Shown here in pieces: positions 4,171-10,215 of a stretch of 10,215 bases of DNA. The stretch's first letter is position 1. Every line of letters starts with the position of its first letter. Under the pieces are notes generated by a model. That model saw nothing but the letters and a program-made list of their open reading frames with translations, ran no database searches and was not told the origin of the DNA. This DNA comes from Clostridia bacterium (lineage in GTDB: Bacteria > Bacillota > Clostridia > Oscillospirales > Acutalibacteraceae), in NCBI GenBank assembly GCA_024689165.1, contig JAILDS010000062.1, positions 1-10,215 of the forward strand, written 5' to 3'. The position numbers were made by a program, and so were the translations under genes.

Positions 4171-6933
4171 TCAGGTCCCGAGACCGTCGTCGAGCTCCTC
4201 GAGGCCGACGACGTGCCTGAGTATCATCCTCGCGTCGGCGGGGGTGACCTCATCGTCAAAATTGACGTCCGCAGCCTCATAGACCGCGCCTTCGAGCGGT
4301 TCAAGCCCTACGGAGTTCCTCAGCGCGATCCTCGCGTCCGCAGCGGAAACGATACCGTCCCCGTCGTTGTCGCCCATGACGACGACTTCCATCTCCTCGC
4401 CGTCGCCGATCCTGACGACCGTGCCGGAGCCGACGATATCGCCTTCGTCAAGCTCGGTGCCGTCCGGTTTGAGGAGCTCCGCGTTTTCAAAAGCCGCATA
4501 CAGGATATCGCCCGCCGCGGTGCCGGGCCTGAGCCTGACCGTATCGTCCTCGACGACGACACCGTCGGGCAGCTCCATGTCCCCGCAGCACGGGATATCC
4601 TCGCTTATGACGTACCCGCACACCGTGCAGGTATAATCCATCCTGCCTTCCTCATCCCACGTGGGTTCGACGGCGACAACGCCCTCGTCAAAGGTATGCT
4701 CCTCACGCTCAACGTGCTCGTCGTCGATCCCGCAGACTCTGTAATGCTCCTCATCTCCGTCGGGCAGCCATTCGCCCCAGACGTGATCGCACCAGGAGAG
4801 TATGCGCAGAGTGAAGCTGAATTCCGCTCCGGAGGACGAGGTCGCGGTCATCTGATGGTCGCCCACGTCGCCGAACCACGTTCCGTGGGGGGCGACGTCC
4901 ATTCCGGAAATATCGGCGCAGTCGTCCTCGCAGGCAAGGGTGATAACGTCCGTGGAGTCCGCGGGATCCAGCGCAAGCACGATCCTTACGGATTCGCCCT
5001 GCTTGACGGAGACGACGGTCCCGCCGTCCGCGAGAGCTATGGTTTCGGCGGGCTTGCCGATGTCGACAAAGGTCATTCCGCTGTCTTCGGCGTATTCCTG
5101 AGCGTATGAGCCGCCGACCCCGTAAACGGTCATCCTGCCGGGATAAGAGAACGCGCCGTCTTCGATCCCGGTCACGGAAACGGGGACGGTGATCCCGGTC
5201 AGGGCGAAATCATCCGCGAACGCTGCCTCTTCGATCGTTTCAAGGCCCTTGGGCAGAACGATATTTTCAAGCGAGGAACAGCCTCTGAAGGTTTCGTCGG
5301 GGATGGAGGTCAGGCCGTAATCGGCAAGGACGACCTCCGAAAGCTTTTCGCACCCGGAAAAAACGCATTCGTGCAGTTCTTTAACGGAGGCGGGAAGGAA
5401 AACGCTCGTCAGCTCAAGGCAGTCGCGGAAAGCAGAGTCTCTGATCTGCTCGACTCCCTCGGGGACGTCCGCCGTCTGCAGAGCGGTCGCGTTGAACGCC
5501 CTTTTATCTATGAGCCTGAGAGCGGCGGGGAATTCAAATTCCTCCAACGCCGAACAGTCCCGGAAAGCGTCTTCCAGGATCTCGGTCACGCCGCCGCCGA
5601 CGGAGGCTCTTTTGAGCGCCGCGCAGTCCTTGAAGACAGCCTGATCGATCACCGTTACTCCTTCGGGAACGTCGATCTCACTCAGCTTGACGCAGGACTC
5701 AAATGCGCCTCCGCCAAGCTCGGTCAAACCGTCGGGAAGATATGCGCGGACAAGATTTTCACAGTCGGCGAAAGCTCCGCCGCCGATGACGGTGACTGAT
5801 TCGGGGATCGTGATCTCTTCGATGCCGTCGCAGTTTCTGAAAAGATTGCCGATGATCTGAGATATGCCCTCCTCAAAATCGACGGTCTTCAGATTTGAGC
5901 AGCCTGCGAACGGCCCGGCGGAGAAGTAATTGAACCCCGCGTTGTCAAGACCTTTCGGAATGTTGATCCCGGTCAGAGCCACACAGTTGCAGAACGCGGC
6001 GTCGCCCAGCTTGTCCAGGCTCGCCGGCAGGACGACGCCGGTGAGCTTTTCGCAGCCGTCAAAGGCGCCCCCTTCGATCTCGGTGAGATACTCCGGCAGC
6101 TCGACGCGCCTCAGGTTTTCGCAGTTCGCGAAAGCAGCGCCGCCGATGACGGTGACGGATTCGGGGATCTCGATCTCTTCGATGCCTTCGCAGTTTCTGA
6201 AAAGGTTCCCGGCGATCTGCGTGATGCCTTCCTCAAATTCCACGGTCTTCAGATTTGTGCAGCCTCCGAACGCCCCGGTGGAAAAGTAATTGAAGCCGGC
6301 TTCTTTAAGCCTTTTCGGAATGTTTATGCCGGTCAGAGACACACAGTCGCAGAACGCAGCCATTCCCAAGGTGGTCAGCGATTTCGGAAGCGTGATATCC
6401 GACAGGTTTTCGCAGCCTTCAAAGGACCCGTCGCCGATCTCGGTCAGACTTTCGGACAGCACCGCCTTTACAAGGCTGACGCAGTCACTGAAGGCGCCGC
6501 TGTCGATTGTGACAACGGAGTCCGGCAAGGTGATCTCCGGCAGCTCCTCACAGCCGGAAAAAGCGCCCCAGTCGATGCTTGTCACGCTGGATGCGATATC
6601 CGCCCGGGTCAGGTTGACGCAGTTTTTGAAAGCGTCGACGCCCACGTTGGTCACACCCTCTTCGATCACCGCTGCCGTGATATTGCGGCGGTACTCTTCC
6701 CAGGGCCATTCCTCATAATTGAAATTGATCTCATCCATTTTCCCCGAGCCGGAGACGGTGAAAACGCCGTCGGACGTCAGGACCCATCTGACGCTGTCGG
6801 TAAAATTGCCGTCGTGGTCTCTGGGACCGCAGTTGCCGGAGGCGACGACGTCCGCCCCGAAGGCCGCGAACGGCAGAGTCGCCGAAAGCAGTGCCGCGCA
6901 CAGGAGAAAAGTAAGGATCCGCTTCATTTTCAT
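4171..6933 (-). CDS. Secreted BspA-type leucine-rich repeat protein with C-terminal dockerin
   Basis: A 920-residue exported protein. Residues 1-26 are a signal peptide (basic KMKR, hydrophobic core, likely cleavage after AFG). Residues 34-66 form the short WVLTSDGVFTVSGSGKM module that often precedes such repeats. About 85-600 are LRR_5/BspA repeats with the pattern I-x-x-x-A/S-F-x-x-C-x-x-L-x-x-I-x-L-P-x-x-V/L. About 625-710 is a beta-sandwich-like segment. About 714-785 is a Cys/His module (CDHVWGEW, YRVCG, YTCTVCGY). About 786-850 is the small module common before dockerins. Residues 852-913 are a type I-like dockerin with two calcium-loop repeats: Asp854, 856, 858, 865 and Asp889, Asn891, Asp893, Asp900, each followed by ADAR-x-I-L/ALR. 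The second loop has Asp894 in place of the usual Gly. The dockerin predicts docking to a cohesin on a scaffold or cell surface; LRR_5 proteins are usually adhesins or ligand binders. ATG 6933 has GGAGG seven to eight bases upstream and a strong promoter. Ligand unknown. Confidence 0.9.
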   Translation of the reverse strand: MKMKRILTFLLCAALLSATLPFAAFGADVVASGNCGPRDHDGNFTDSVRWVLTSDGVFTVSGSGKMDEINFNYEEWPWEEYRRNITAAVIEEGVTNVGVDAFKNCVNLTRADIASSVTSIDWGAFSGCEELPEITLPDSVVTIDSGAFSDCVSLVKAVLSESLTEIGDGSFEGCENLSDITLPKSLTTLGMAAFCDCVSLTGINIPKRLKEAGFNYFSTGAFGGCTNLKTVEFEEGITQIAGNLFRNCEGIEEIEIPESVTVIGGAAFANCENLRRVELPEYLTEIEGGAFDGCEKLTGVVLPASLDKLGDAAFCNCVALTGINIPKGLDNAGFNYFSAGPFAGCSNLKTVDFEEGISQIIGNLFRNCDGIEEITIPESVTVIGGGAFADCENLVRAYLPDGLTELGGGAFESCVKLSEIDVPEGVTVIDQAVFKDCAALKRASVGGGVTEILEDAFRDCSALEEFEFPAALRLIDKRAFNATALQTADVPEGVEQIRDSAFRDCLELTSVFLPASVKELHECVFSGCEKLSEVVLADYGLTSIPDETFRGCSSLENIVLPKGLETIEEAAFADDFALTGITVPVSVTGIEDGAFSYPGRMTVYGVGGSYAQEYAEDSGMTFVDIGKPAETIALADGGTVVSVKQGESVRIVLALDPADSTDVITLACEDDCADISGMDVAPHGTWFGDVGDHQMTATSSSGAEFSFTLRILSWCDHVWGEWLPDGDEEHYRVCGIDDEHVEREEHTFDEGVVAVEPTWDEEGRMDYTCTVCGYVISEDIPCCGDMELPDGVVVEDDTVRLRPGTAAGDILYAAFENAELLKPDGTELDEGDIVGSGTVVRIGDGEEMEVVVMGDNDGDGIVSAADARIALRNSVGLEPLEGAVYEAADVNFDDEVTPADARMILRHVVGLEELDDGLGT
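5734..6453 (-). repeat. Tandem 360-bp internal duplication in the LRR gene
   Basis: Residues about 161-280 (6453-6094) and 281-400 (6093-5734) align with no gap at an offset of exactly 120 residues or 360 bases. Several segments are nearly identical, for example FRNCEGIEEIEIPESVTVIGG against FRNCDGIEEITIPESVTVIGG. Each unit holds about five leucine-rich repeats, including an atypical long one with AGFNYFS. DNA identity is still high, which points to a fairly recent multi-repeat duplication and makes this stretch prone to expansion, contraction or misassembly. Confidence 0.8.
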
Positions 6934-6968
6934 AACGAAAACCTCCGATATAATTGAACCTTATACTG

Positions 6969-6998
6969 ATTATACCCGCTACCTTCCCCGATAGTCAA
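6969..6998 (-). promoter_or_regulatory. Sigma-A type promoter for the LRR-dockerin gene
   Basis: On the minus strand TTGACT (6993-6998) and a perfect TATAAT (6969-6974) are 18 bases apart. This places the start near 6962 and gives a leader of about 30 bases containing the GGAGG ribosome site (6943-6947). Confidence 0.7.
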
Positions 6999-7098
6999 GG
7001 GATGTGATTATATTTTGTTTGCTTTCCCGACGGTATGTCGGCGCAGAGTTTTTTTTGTATTCCGGGGCGGCAGGATCGGCAAAGAGCAGAACCTCCTG

Positions 7099-7127
7099 TT
7101 GACACGCTGCCGCTGCAAGGGTAAAAT
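7099..7127 (+). promoter_or_regulatory. Sigma-A type promoter for the oxidoreductase gene
   Basis: A perfect TTGACA (7099-7104) and TAAAAT (7122-7127) are separated by 17 bases. Start would be near 7134, with a leader of about 35 bases carrying AGGAGG (7155-7160). About 100 bases separate it from the divergent promoter at 6969-6998; I see no clear operator between them. Confidence 0.65.
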
Positions 7128-7168
7128 CGAACCGGACAGAGCAGTTTTTCCGGCAGGAGGTCCGACAT

Positions 7169-8176
7169 ATGGCAAATAAACTCAACGTCGCGGTCATAGG
7201 ACTGCGTTTCGGAATGGCTCACGTAGAGGGCGCTCTCGGCTGCGGCGCGAACGTCGCGGCGATATGCGACTGCGACGCGGAGCACCTGCGCGAGGCGGGC
7301 GAAAGGTACGGCATCGGCGAAGAAAAGAGGTTCGCCGACTATACCCGGCTGCTCGGCAGGGAGGATATCGACGCCGCGGTGGTCGCCGTGCCGGATCAGC
7401 TCCACCGGGAGCTTGCCTGCGCCTTCCTGCGGGCCGGGAAGCACGTGCTCTGCGAAAAGCCGATGGCACTGACCCGCGGGGACGTTTCGGAGATGATACG
7501 AGCCTCCGACGAGAGCGGCAGGAAGCTGATGATAGGGCAGATATGCCGCTTCACGCCCGCTTTTGAAAAAGCGAAGGAGCTTGTCGCATCGGGCGCGCTC
7601 GGCGAGCTGTATTTCGTTGAGTCGGAATACGCGCACGACTATATGAAGCTCGTCGGCGGCTGGAGAGCCGACCCGCTGCGCCACGGCGTTATCGGCGGCG
7701 GGTGCCACGCGGTCGACCTGCTGCGCTGGCTCGCGGGCGACCCCGTGGAGGTGTTCGCCTACGGGACGCACAGGCTGCTGCCCACGGTCCCGTACGACGA
7801 CGCGACCGTCGCCGTGATGAGATTCGGTGAAAACACGATGGGCAAGGTCTTCGTTTCAACGGGCTGCAAGCGCGATTACACGATGCGCACCGTCATTTAC
7901 GGCACGAAGGGCACGCTCATCTGCGACAACACCTCGCCCGAAATGACCCTTTTCACCGTAGACGAGACGGAAACGACAAAGGAACCGGTGAAGATCCCCG
8001 TCGAGGTCAACAGCCACAACGCCGGCAGGGAGTTCGCCTCCTTCGCCGAGGCGATAACCGGGGACAAGCCTGTTCTGACAGACGGCCGCGAGGGCGCGAA
8101 GACCGTGGAGGTGTGCCTCGCGATAATCGAGTCGTCAAAGACGGGCAGGCCTATGAGGATAGCCGATAGCCGATAG
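7169..8176 (+). CDS. Gfo/Idh/MocA-family NAD(P)-dependent oxidoreductase
   Basis: A 335-residue cytoplasmic enzyme of the usual length for a family that oxidises or reduces sugars, inositols and related compounds with a nicotinamide cofactor. Residues 5-120 form the N-terminal Rossmann domain: strand LNVAVIG, then the dinucleotide turn (GLRFG, 11-15), strand VAAICD ending in acidic residues (Asp34, Asp36, favouring NAD), AAVVAVPDQLH, and the hallmark CEKPMAL with EKP at 96-98. From about 125 the C-terminal alpha/beta domain carries GGGCHAVDLLRW, whose His180 and Asp183 occupy the usual catalytic/substrate positions. The turn has Arg13 where most relatives have Gly. ATG 7169 has AGGAGG eight bases upstream. 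The last codons run into a 7-bp tandem repeat, so the C-terminus may have been reset by it. Neighbouring glycosidase-like genes suggest sugar catabolism; the substrate cannot be told. Confidence 0.92.
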   Translation: MANKLNVAVIGLRFGMAHVEGALGCGANVAAICDCDAEHLREAGERYGIGEEKRFADYTRLLGREDIDAAVVAVPDQLHRELACAFLRAGKHVLCEKPMALTRGDVSEMIRASDESGRKLMIGQICRFTPAFEKAKELVASGALGELYFVESEYAHDYMKLVGGWRADPLRHGVIGGGCHAVDLLRWLAGDPVEVFAYGTHRLLPTVPYDDATVAVMRFGENTMGKVFVSTGCKRDYTMRTVIYGTKGTLICDNTSPEMTLFTVDETETTKEPVKIPVEVNSHNAGREFASFAEAITGDKPVLTDGREGAKTVEVCLAIIESSKTGRPMRIADSR

Positions 8177-8192
8177 CAGATAGCCGATAGCA
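8158..8192. repeat. Tandem heptamer GATAGCC/GATAGCA, five units
   Basis: Five head-to-tail 7-bp units (GATAGCC, GATAGCC, GATAGCA, GATAGCC, GATAGCA) run from 8158 to 8192 and fade into GATATTA. They overlap the last six codons and the stop (8174-8176) of the oxidoreductase gene. Because 7 is not a multiple of 3, any change in copy number would shift the C-terminal frame. Confidence 0.85.
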
Positions 8193-8217
8193 GATATTAT
8201 GTGCCGCAGGCATGTAC

Positions 8218-8245
8218 TTCATACTTCATCCTTCATACTTTATCC
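8218..8245. repeat. Two tandem 14-bp units, TTCATACTTCATCC type
   Basis: TTCATACTTCATCC (8218-8231) is followed directly by TTCATACTTTATCC (8232-8245), one mismatch apart. A small GC hairpin (TGCC-GCA-GGCA, about 8202-8212) lies just before. This kind of low-complexity TTCATAC tract is familiar from intergenic regions of gut clostridia, often next to palindromic elements like the one that follows here. Confidence 0.75.
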
Positions 8246-8252
8246 TTGGAAT

Positions 8253-8351
8253 AACTCCCTCCGTCGCGCCGAAGCGCGCCACCTCCCTCAAGGAGGGAGG
8301 CTTTAAAGGCTCCCTCTCCGAGGGAGCTGTCGCGAAGCGACTGAGGGAGTT
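8253..8351. mobile_element. MITE/REP-like palindromic element, about 99 bp
   Basis: The ends are inverted repeats matching at 14 of 15 positions: AACTCCCTCCGTCGC (8253-8267) and GCGACTGAGGGAGTT (8337-8351). Inside are further stems: CCTCCCT/AGGGAGG around 8282-8300, GCTCCCTC/GAGGGAGC around 8309-8326, and GTCGC-GAA-GCGAC near the right end. No coding capacity and no clear target duplication are visible. Similar CTCCCTC-rich palindromes are, from general knowledge, dispersed between genes in Oscillospirales genomes; copy number here cannot be tested. RNA from either strand would be strongly structured. Confidence 0.65.
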
Positions 8352-8386
8352 GCCCCTCTCGGAGGATACGACTTTCTCTTTGCGTT

Positions 8387-8411
8387 CCCCGCCTTTTTCG
8401 GCGGGGATTTT
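8387..8411 (+). terminator. Terminator-like hairpin CCCCGCC/GGCGGGG
   Basis: CCCCGCC (8387-8393), loop TTTTTC and GGCGGGG (8400-8406) are followed by ATTTT (8407-8411). It would insulate the oxidoreductase transcript from the MNT/HEPN unit, whose -35 box begins only 6 bases later. The T tract is short, so strength is uncertain. Confidence 0.55.
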
Positions 8412-8416
8412 CGGTA

Positions 8417-8445
8417 TTGTAAAACCGGCGTTTTTTATGTATAAT
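8417..8445 (+). promoter_or_regulatory. Promoter for the MNT-HEPN-GH116 unit
   Basis: TTGTAA (8417-8422) and a perfect TATAAT (8440-8445) are separated by 17 bases; initiation is expected near 8452. The leader of about 80 bases contains no gene that I can support. Because the three downstream genes overlap, this promoter probably drives all of them. Confidence 0.65.
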
Positions 8446-8532
8446 AAATTCAACCATAAAGAGGATGAGATTTGACGTCTGAGATTTCGATAATTCAAAA
8501 AATGTGTTCTTACGGAAAGGAGCCTGACCGAA

Positions 8533-8874
8533 GTGTGCGAAAAGAATACGCTTAAGCTCGTACTGGATGAAGCCGCAAGGGGCTTGCGCGGCTTTTTCGG
8601 AGATAAACTCGAATGTATCATTCTTTACGGCTCATACGCCCGCGGGGATTATGACGACGAGTCCGATATCGACGTCATGGCTCTTGTGAATATGGACAGG
8701 GACGAGCTTGCGTCGTATCGCAGGCAGGTTTGCGATTATTCCTGCGATCTTGATCTGAAGTACGACGTGGTCATTTCGATAAAACTGCAGGACAAGGCGA
8801 CCTTTGACCGCTGGAGCGGCTCGCTGCCGTTTTTCAGGAACGTAAAACGGGACGGAGTTTTTGTCTATGGATAA
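8533..8874 (+). CDS. MNT-type nucleotidyltransferase, probable antitoxin of a HEPN/MNT pair
   Basis: A 113-residue minimal nucleotidyltransferase. The Pol-beta-fold signature GSYARGDYDDESDIDVM (33-49) fits GSx10DxD exactly, with Asp45 and Asp47 as metal ligands and Asp78 (KYDVVIS) as the likely third. In studied HEPN/MNT systems such as MntA/HepT, the nucleotidyltransferase silences the partner by transferring AMP or a related group to it. The start is GTG 8533: AAAGGAG (8516-8522) lies 10 bases before it and no ATG in frame would keep the first helix. The gene overlaps the downstream HEPN gene by 8 bases, the standard two-gene arrangement. All active-site residues seem intact. Base composition looks less GC-rich than the flanking enzyme genes, consistent with acquisition. 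The antitoxin role is inferred from family and pairing. Confidence 0.85.
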   Translation: MCEKNTLKLVLDEAARGLRGFFGDKLECIILYGSYARGDYDDESDIDVMALVNMDRDELASYRRQVCDYSCDLDLKYDVVISIKLQDKATFDRWSGSLPFFRNVKRDGVFVYG

Positions 8875-9286
8875 TGAAGAAAAAAAGGCGCTGGCGGAGT
8901 TCAGGATCGAAAAGGCAAAAAACGACCTTTCGGATGCGCAGAAAACTCTGCAGCTCGGTATGGTTGAAAACGCTGCGAACCGCTCGTATTACGCTATTTT
9001 CCACGCGGCCCGGGCGGTTCTGGCGCTTGACGGGCAGGATTTCAGAAAACACTCCGGCGTTATCGGAGCTTTCAGCCATAATTATATCAAAACCGGGATC
9101 TTCAGCCCGGCAATGGCAAACATGATCAAATCAGCCTTCAGCATACGTTCGGAAACGGATTATGAAGACTTCTACGTTGTTTCCGAAGCGGACGTTGAAC
9201 GGCAGGTCCATGACGCGGAGTCGTTCGTTGCATCCGTTGAAGCTTATCTGACGGAAAGATTCAATGAACAGCAGAACGACCTATAA
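8867..9286 (+). CDS. HEPN-domain protein, probable RNase toxin of a HEPN/MNT pair
   Basis: A 139-residue all-helical HEPN protein. The core AANRSYYAIFHAARAVLAL (37-53) contains Arg39 and His46 in an R-x6-H arrangement, the hallmark of HEPN nucleases, followed by FRKHSGVIGAF and a final conserved region RSETDYEDF (94-102). HEPN proteins act as metal-independent RNases, often as dimers, and with an adjacent MNT protein they form toxin-antitoxin or phage-defence modules. ATG 8867 is chosen because GGAG (8854-8857) lies 9 bases upstream; TTG 8861 is in frame but less likely. It overlaps the MNT gene by 8 bases and the next gene by 23 bases. Toxicity is inferred: some HEPN/MNT pairs have no known activity. 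Confidence 0.85.
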   Translation: MDNEEKKALAEFRIEKAKNDLSDAQKTLQLGMVENAANRSYYAIFHAARAVLALDGQDFRKHSGVIGAFSHNYIKTGIFSPAMANMIKSAFSIRSETDYEDFYVVSEADVERQVHDAESFVASVEAYLTERFNEQQNDL

Positions 9287-10208
9287 AAAAGAACACCTCA
9301 GAGAGATATCCTTCCCGCTCGGGGGGATGGGCTCGGGCTGTATCGGCCTTGCGGGGAACGGCAGCCTCGTCGACTGGGAGATATTCAACCGCCCCAACAA
9401 GGGCGGCGGCAACGGGTACTCCCACTTCGCGTTAAAGGCCTCACGCGCCGGCAGGACGATCGACGCGAGGGTGCTTTGCGCCGACGACGACACGCGACTT
9501 ACGGGCGACTATTCCCACGGCTACGGCGAGGGGAAGCGCGCCTCTTCGATGCAGGGCTTCCCGCATTTCAGGGACTGCGTTTTCACGGGCGAGTTCCCCG
9601 TCGCGCGGGTCGTTTTTGAGGACGCCTCCTTCCCCGGCGCGGTTTCTCTGACGGCGTTCAACCCGCTCATACCCCTCAACGACAGTGACTCGTCGATCCC
9701 GGCGGCGTTTCTGGAATACGCCGTCACGAACACGACCGGCGAGCCGGTAGACTACACCTTCGCCGGGACGCTCATGAACCCGTCCGAAGGCTCGGTCAAC
9801 GAGTTCGTGAAGACGCGGGACGGCGGCGCGCTTTTCCTGCGGCAGACGAAATACTCGCCGGACGAAACGGAGTACTGCGACATGTCCCTTGCCGCGAGCG
9901 GCGTCGGAGCCGTTCCCGGCGCGGAGGGCGTCCGGGTCAGCTGCCAGGAGTACTGGTACCGCGGAGGCTGGAACGACGGGCTTGAGCGCTACTGGCGCAA
10001 CTTCACCGAAAACGACTGCCTGCCGGGGCGCTCTTATCCCGACCCGGGCTGCCGCGATACGGGCACGCTCGCGCTGAAGCTCAGCGCCGCGCCGGGGAAG
10101 GAGGCGTCCTCAAAAACGACCCGCGCGACGGGGAACTCGCCCGTGAAAACGCAGTCCCTGAAATGCGGGAAGCCCTGCATCGAAGAGGCGCGCTTCCCCT
10201 CGCCGTAG
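9264..10208 (+). CDS. GH116-type glycosidase, N-terminal part only; 3' end artefactual
   Basis: Residues 1-275 match the N-terminal beta-domain of the GH116 family (bile-acid beta-glucosidase/GBA2-like): REISFPLGGMGSGCIGLAGNG, DWEIFNRPNKGG, then FNPLIPLNDSDSSIPAAFLEY and WYRGGWNDGLERYWRNF. Known members are retaining enzymes acting on beta-glucosides, beta-xylosides or N-acetylglucosaminides and are about 800 residues long; the alpha6/alpha6 catalytic domain with its acid residues is not present here. No signal peptide is seen. ATG 9264 starts inside the HEPN gene (23-base overlap) and gives the N-terminus expected for the family, but the ribosome site is weak (GGAAAG, about 9252-9257), so translation may be coupled to HEPN. 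From codon 275 (position 10087) the DNA is an exact reverse complement of the gene's own 9514-9642. The final 40 residues and the stop at 10208 are therefore almost certainly not the true end. Confidence 0.85.
   Translation: MNSRTTYKKEHLREISFPLGGMGSGCIGLAGNGSLVDWEIFNRPNKGGGNGYSHFALKASRAGRTIDARVLCADDDTRLTGDYSHGYGEGKRASSMQGFPHFRDCVFTGEFPVARVVFEDASFPGAVSLTAFNPLIPLNDSDSSIPAAFLEYAVTNTTGEPVDYTFAGTLMNPSEGSVNEFVKTRDGGALFLRQTKYSPDETEYCDMSLAASGVGAVPGAEGVRVSCQEYWYRGGWNDGLERYWRNFTENDCLPGRSYPDPGCRDTGTLALKLSAAPGKEASSKTTRATGNSPVKTQSLKCGKPCIEEARFPSP
9514..9642 (+). repeat. Left arm of a perfect 129-bp inverted repeat
   Basis: Positions 9514-9642 lie within the GH116 coding sequence and read as a normal part of that protein. 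They are matched base for base, in reverse complement, by 10087-10215. The two arms are separated by 444 bases. Confidence 0.95.
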
Positions 10209-10215
10209 CCGTGGG
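10087..10215 (-). repeat. Right arm of the 129-bp inverted repeat, reaching the window end
   Basis: Every base of 10087-10215 is the complement of 9514-9642 read backwards, and homology begins abruptly at 10087. Because it continues to the last base of the window, the full length of the arm is unknown. A fold-back join at a contig end is the likeliest cause. Confidence 0.9.

Noticed and set aside
4213..5109. Plus-strand frames antisense to the LRR-dockerin gene (also 5371-5799 and 5930-6994)
   Set aside because: They show the repeat periodicity of the opposite strand only; the minus-strand protein has a signal peptide, repeats and dockerin.
7000..7100. Possible riboswitch or small RNA in the divergent intergenic region
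   Set aside because: No conserved aptamer-like stems or terminator were visible; the stretch is explained by the two divergent promoters.
8158..8245. Tandem repeats considered as a CRISPR array
   Set aside because: The units are 7 and 14 bp and directly adjacent, with no unique spacers and no cas genes nearby.
9521..9733. A minus-strand ORF whose last 39 residues equal the end of the GH116 reading frame
   Set aside because: The identity is explained entirely by the 129-bp inverted repeat; it is not a second gene.

Overview
The window looks like chromosomal DNA of a gut or rumen clostridium (Bacillota, probably Oscillospirales), most likely from a metagenome contig. The evidence is indirect. 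Promoters are near-consensus sigma-A type and ribosome sites are AGGAGG-like. There is a secreted BspA-type leucine-rich repeat protein with a dockerin. Carbohydrate genes are GC-rich, and a Tn1549-like mobile-element end lies beside a tRNA-Leu gene. No species can be named from the sequence.

Layout. (1) Positions 1 to about 2280 read as the integrase-proximal end of an integrative element: the C-terminus of a relaxase-like protein, a broken ParB-like gene, and a complete tyrosine recombinase with its own promoter. A tail follows with two copies of a GGTGACA dyad, a long hairpin and a complete tRNA-Leu(UAA) on the minus strand. (2) Positions 2271-2310 hold the 5' half of a second, different tRNA-Leu, cut exactly in the anticodon loop. 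It shares a 10-bp direct repeat (TTTTAAGTCC) with the complete tRNA and still has a strong minus-strand promoter behind it. The simplest reading is that the element inserted into the anticodon loop of a host tRNA-Leu(UAA) gene and carries its own tRNA-Leu(UAA), placed so that the orphaned host promoter can transcribe it. This is inference, but it has several independent supports.

(3) Positions 2416-4153 are a single-gene transcription unit for an unfamiliar TIM-barrel, glycoside-hydrolase-like protein, with promoter and intrinsic terminator. (4) Convergent to it, 6998-4171 encodes a 920-residue secreted leucine-rich repeat protein with an internal 120-residue duplication, a Cys/His-rich module and a C-terminal dockerin. 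(5) Position 7099 onward, divergently transcribed, encodes a Gfo/Idh/MocA-family NAD(P)-dependent oxidoreductase. (6) Positions 8158-8411 are a repeat-rich intergenic stretch: 7-bp and 14-bp tandem repeats, a MITE-like palindromic element of about 99 bp and a terminator-like hairpin. (7) From 8417 a good promoter drives an MNT nucleotidyltransferase, a HEPN protein and a GH116-type glycosidase, with each gene overlapping the next.

The last 129 bases (10087-10215) are an exact reverse complement of 9514-9642. This looks like a fold-back join at a contig end, so the apparent C-terminus and stop of the GH116 gene should not be trusted. The GH-like protein, the oxidoreductase and the GH116 enzyme together suggest glycan or glycoside breakdown. 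The left end is mobile DNA, and the MNT/HEPN pair is a probable toxin-antitoxin module lodged in front of the GH116 gene.
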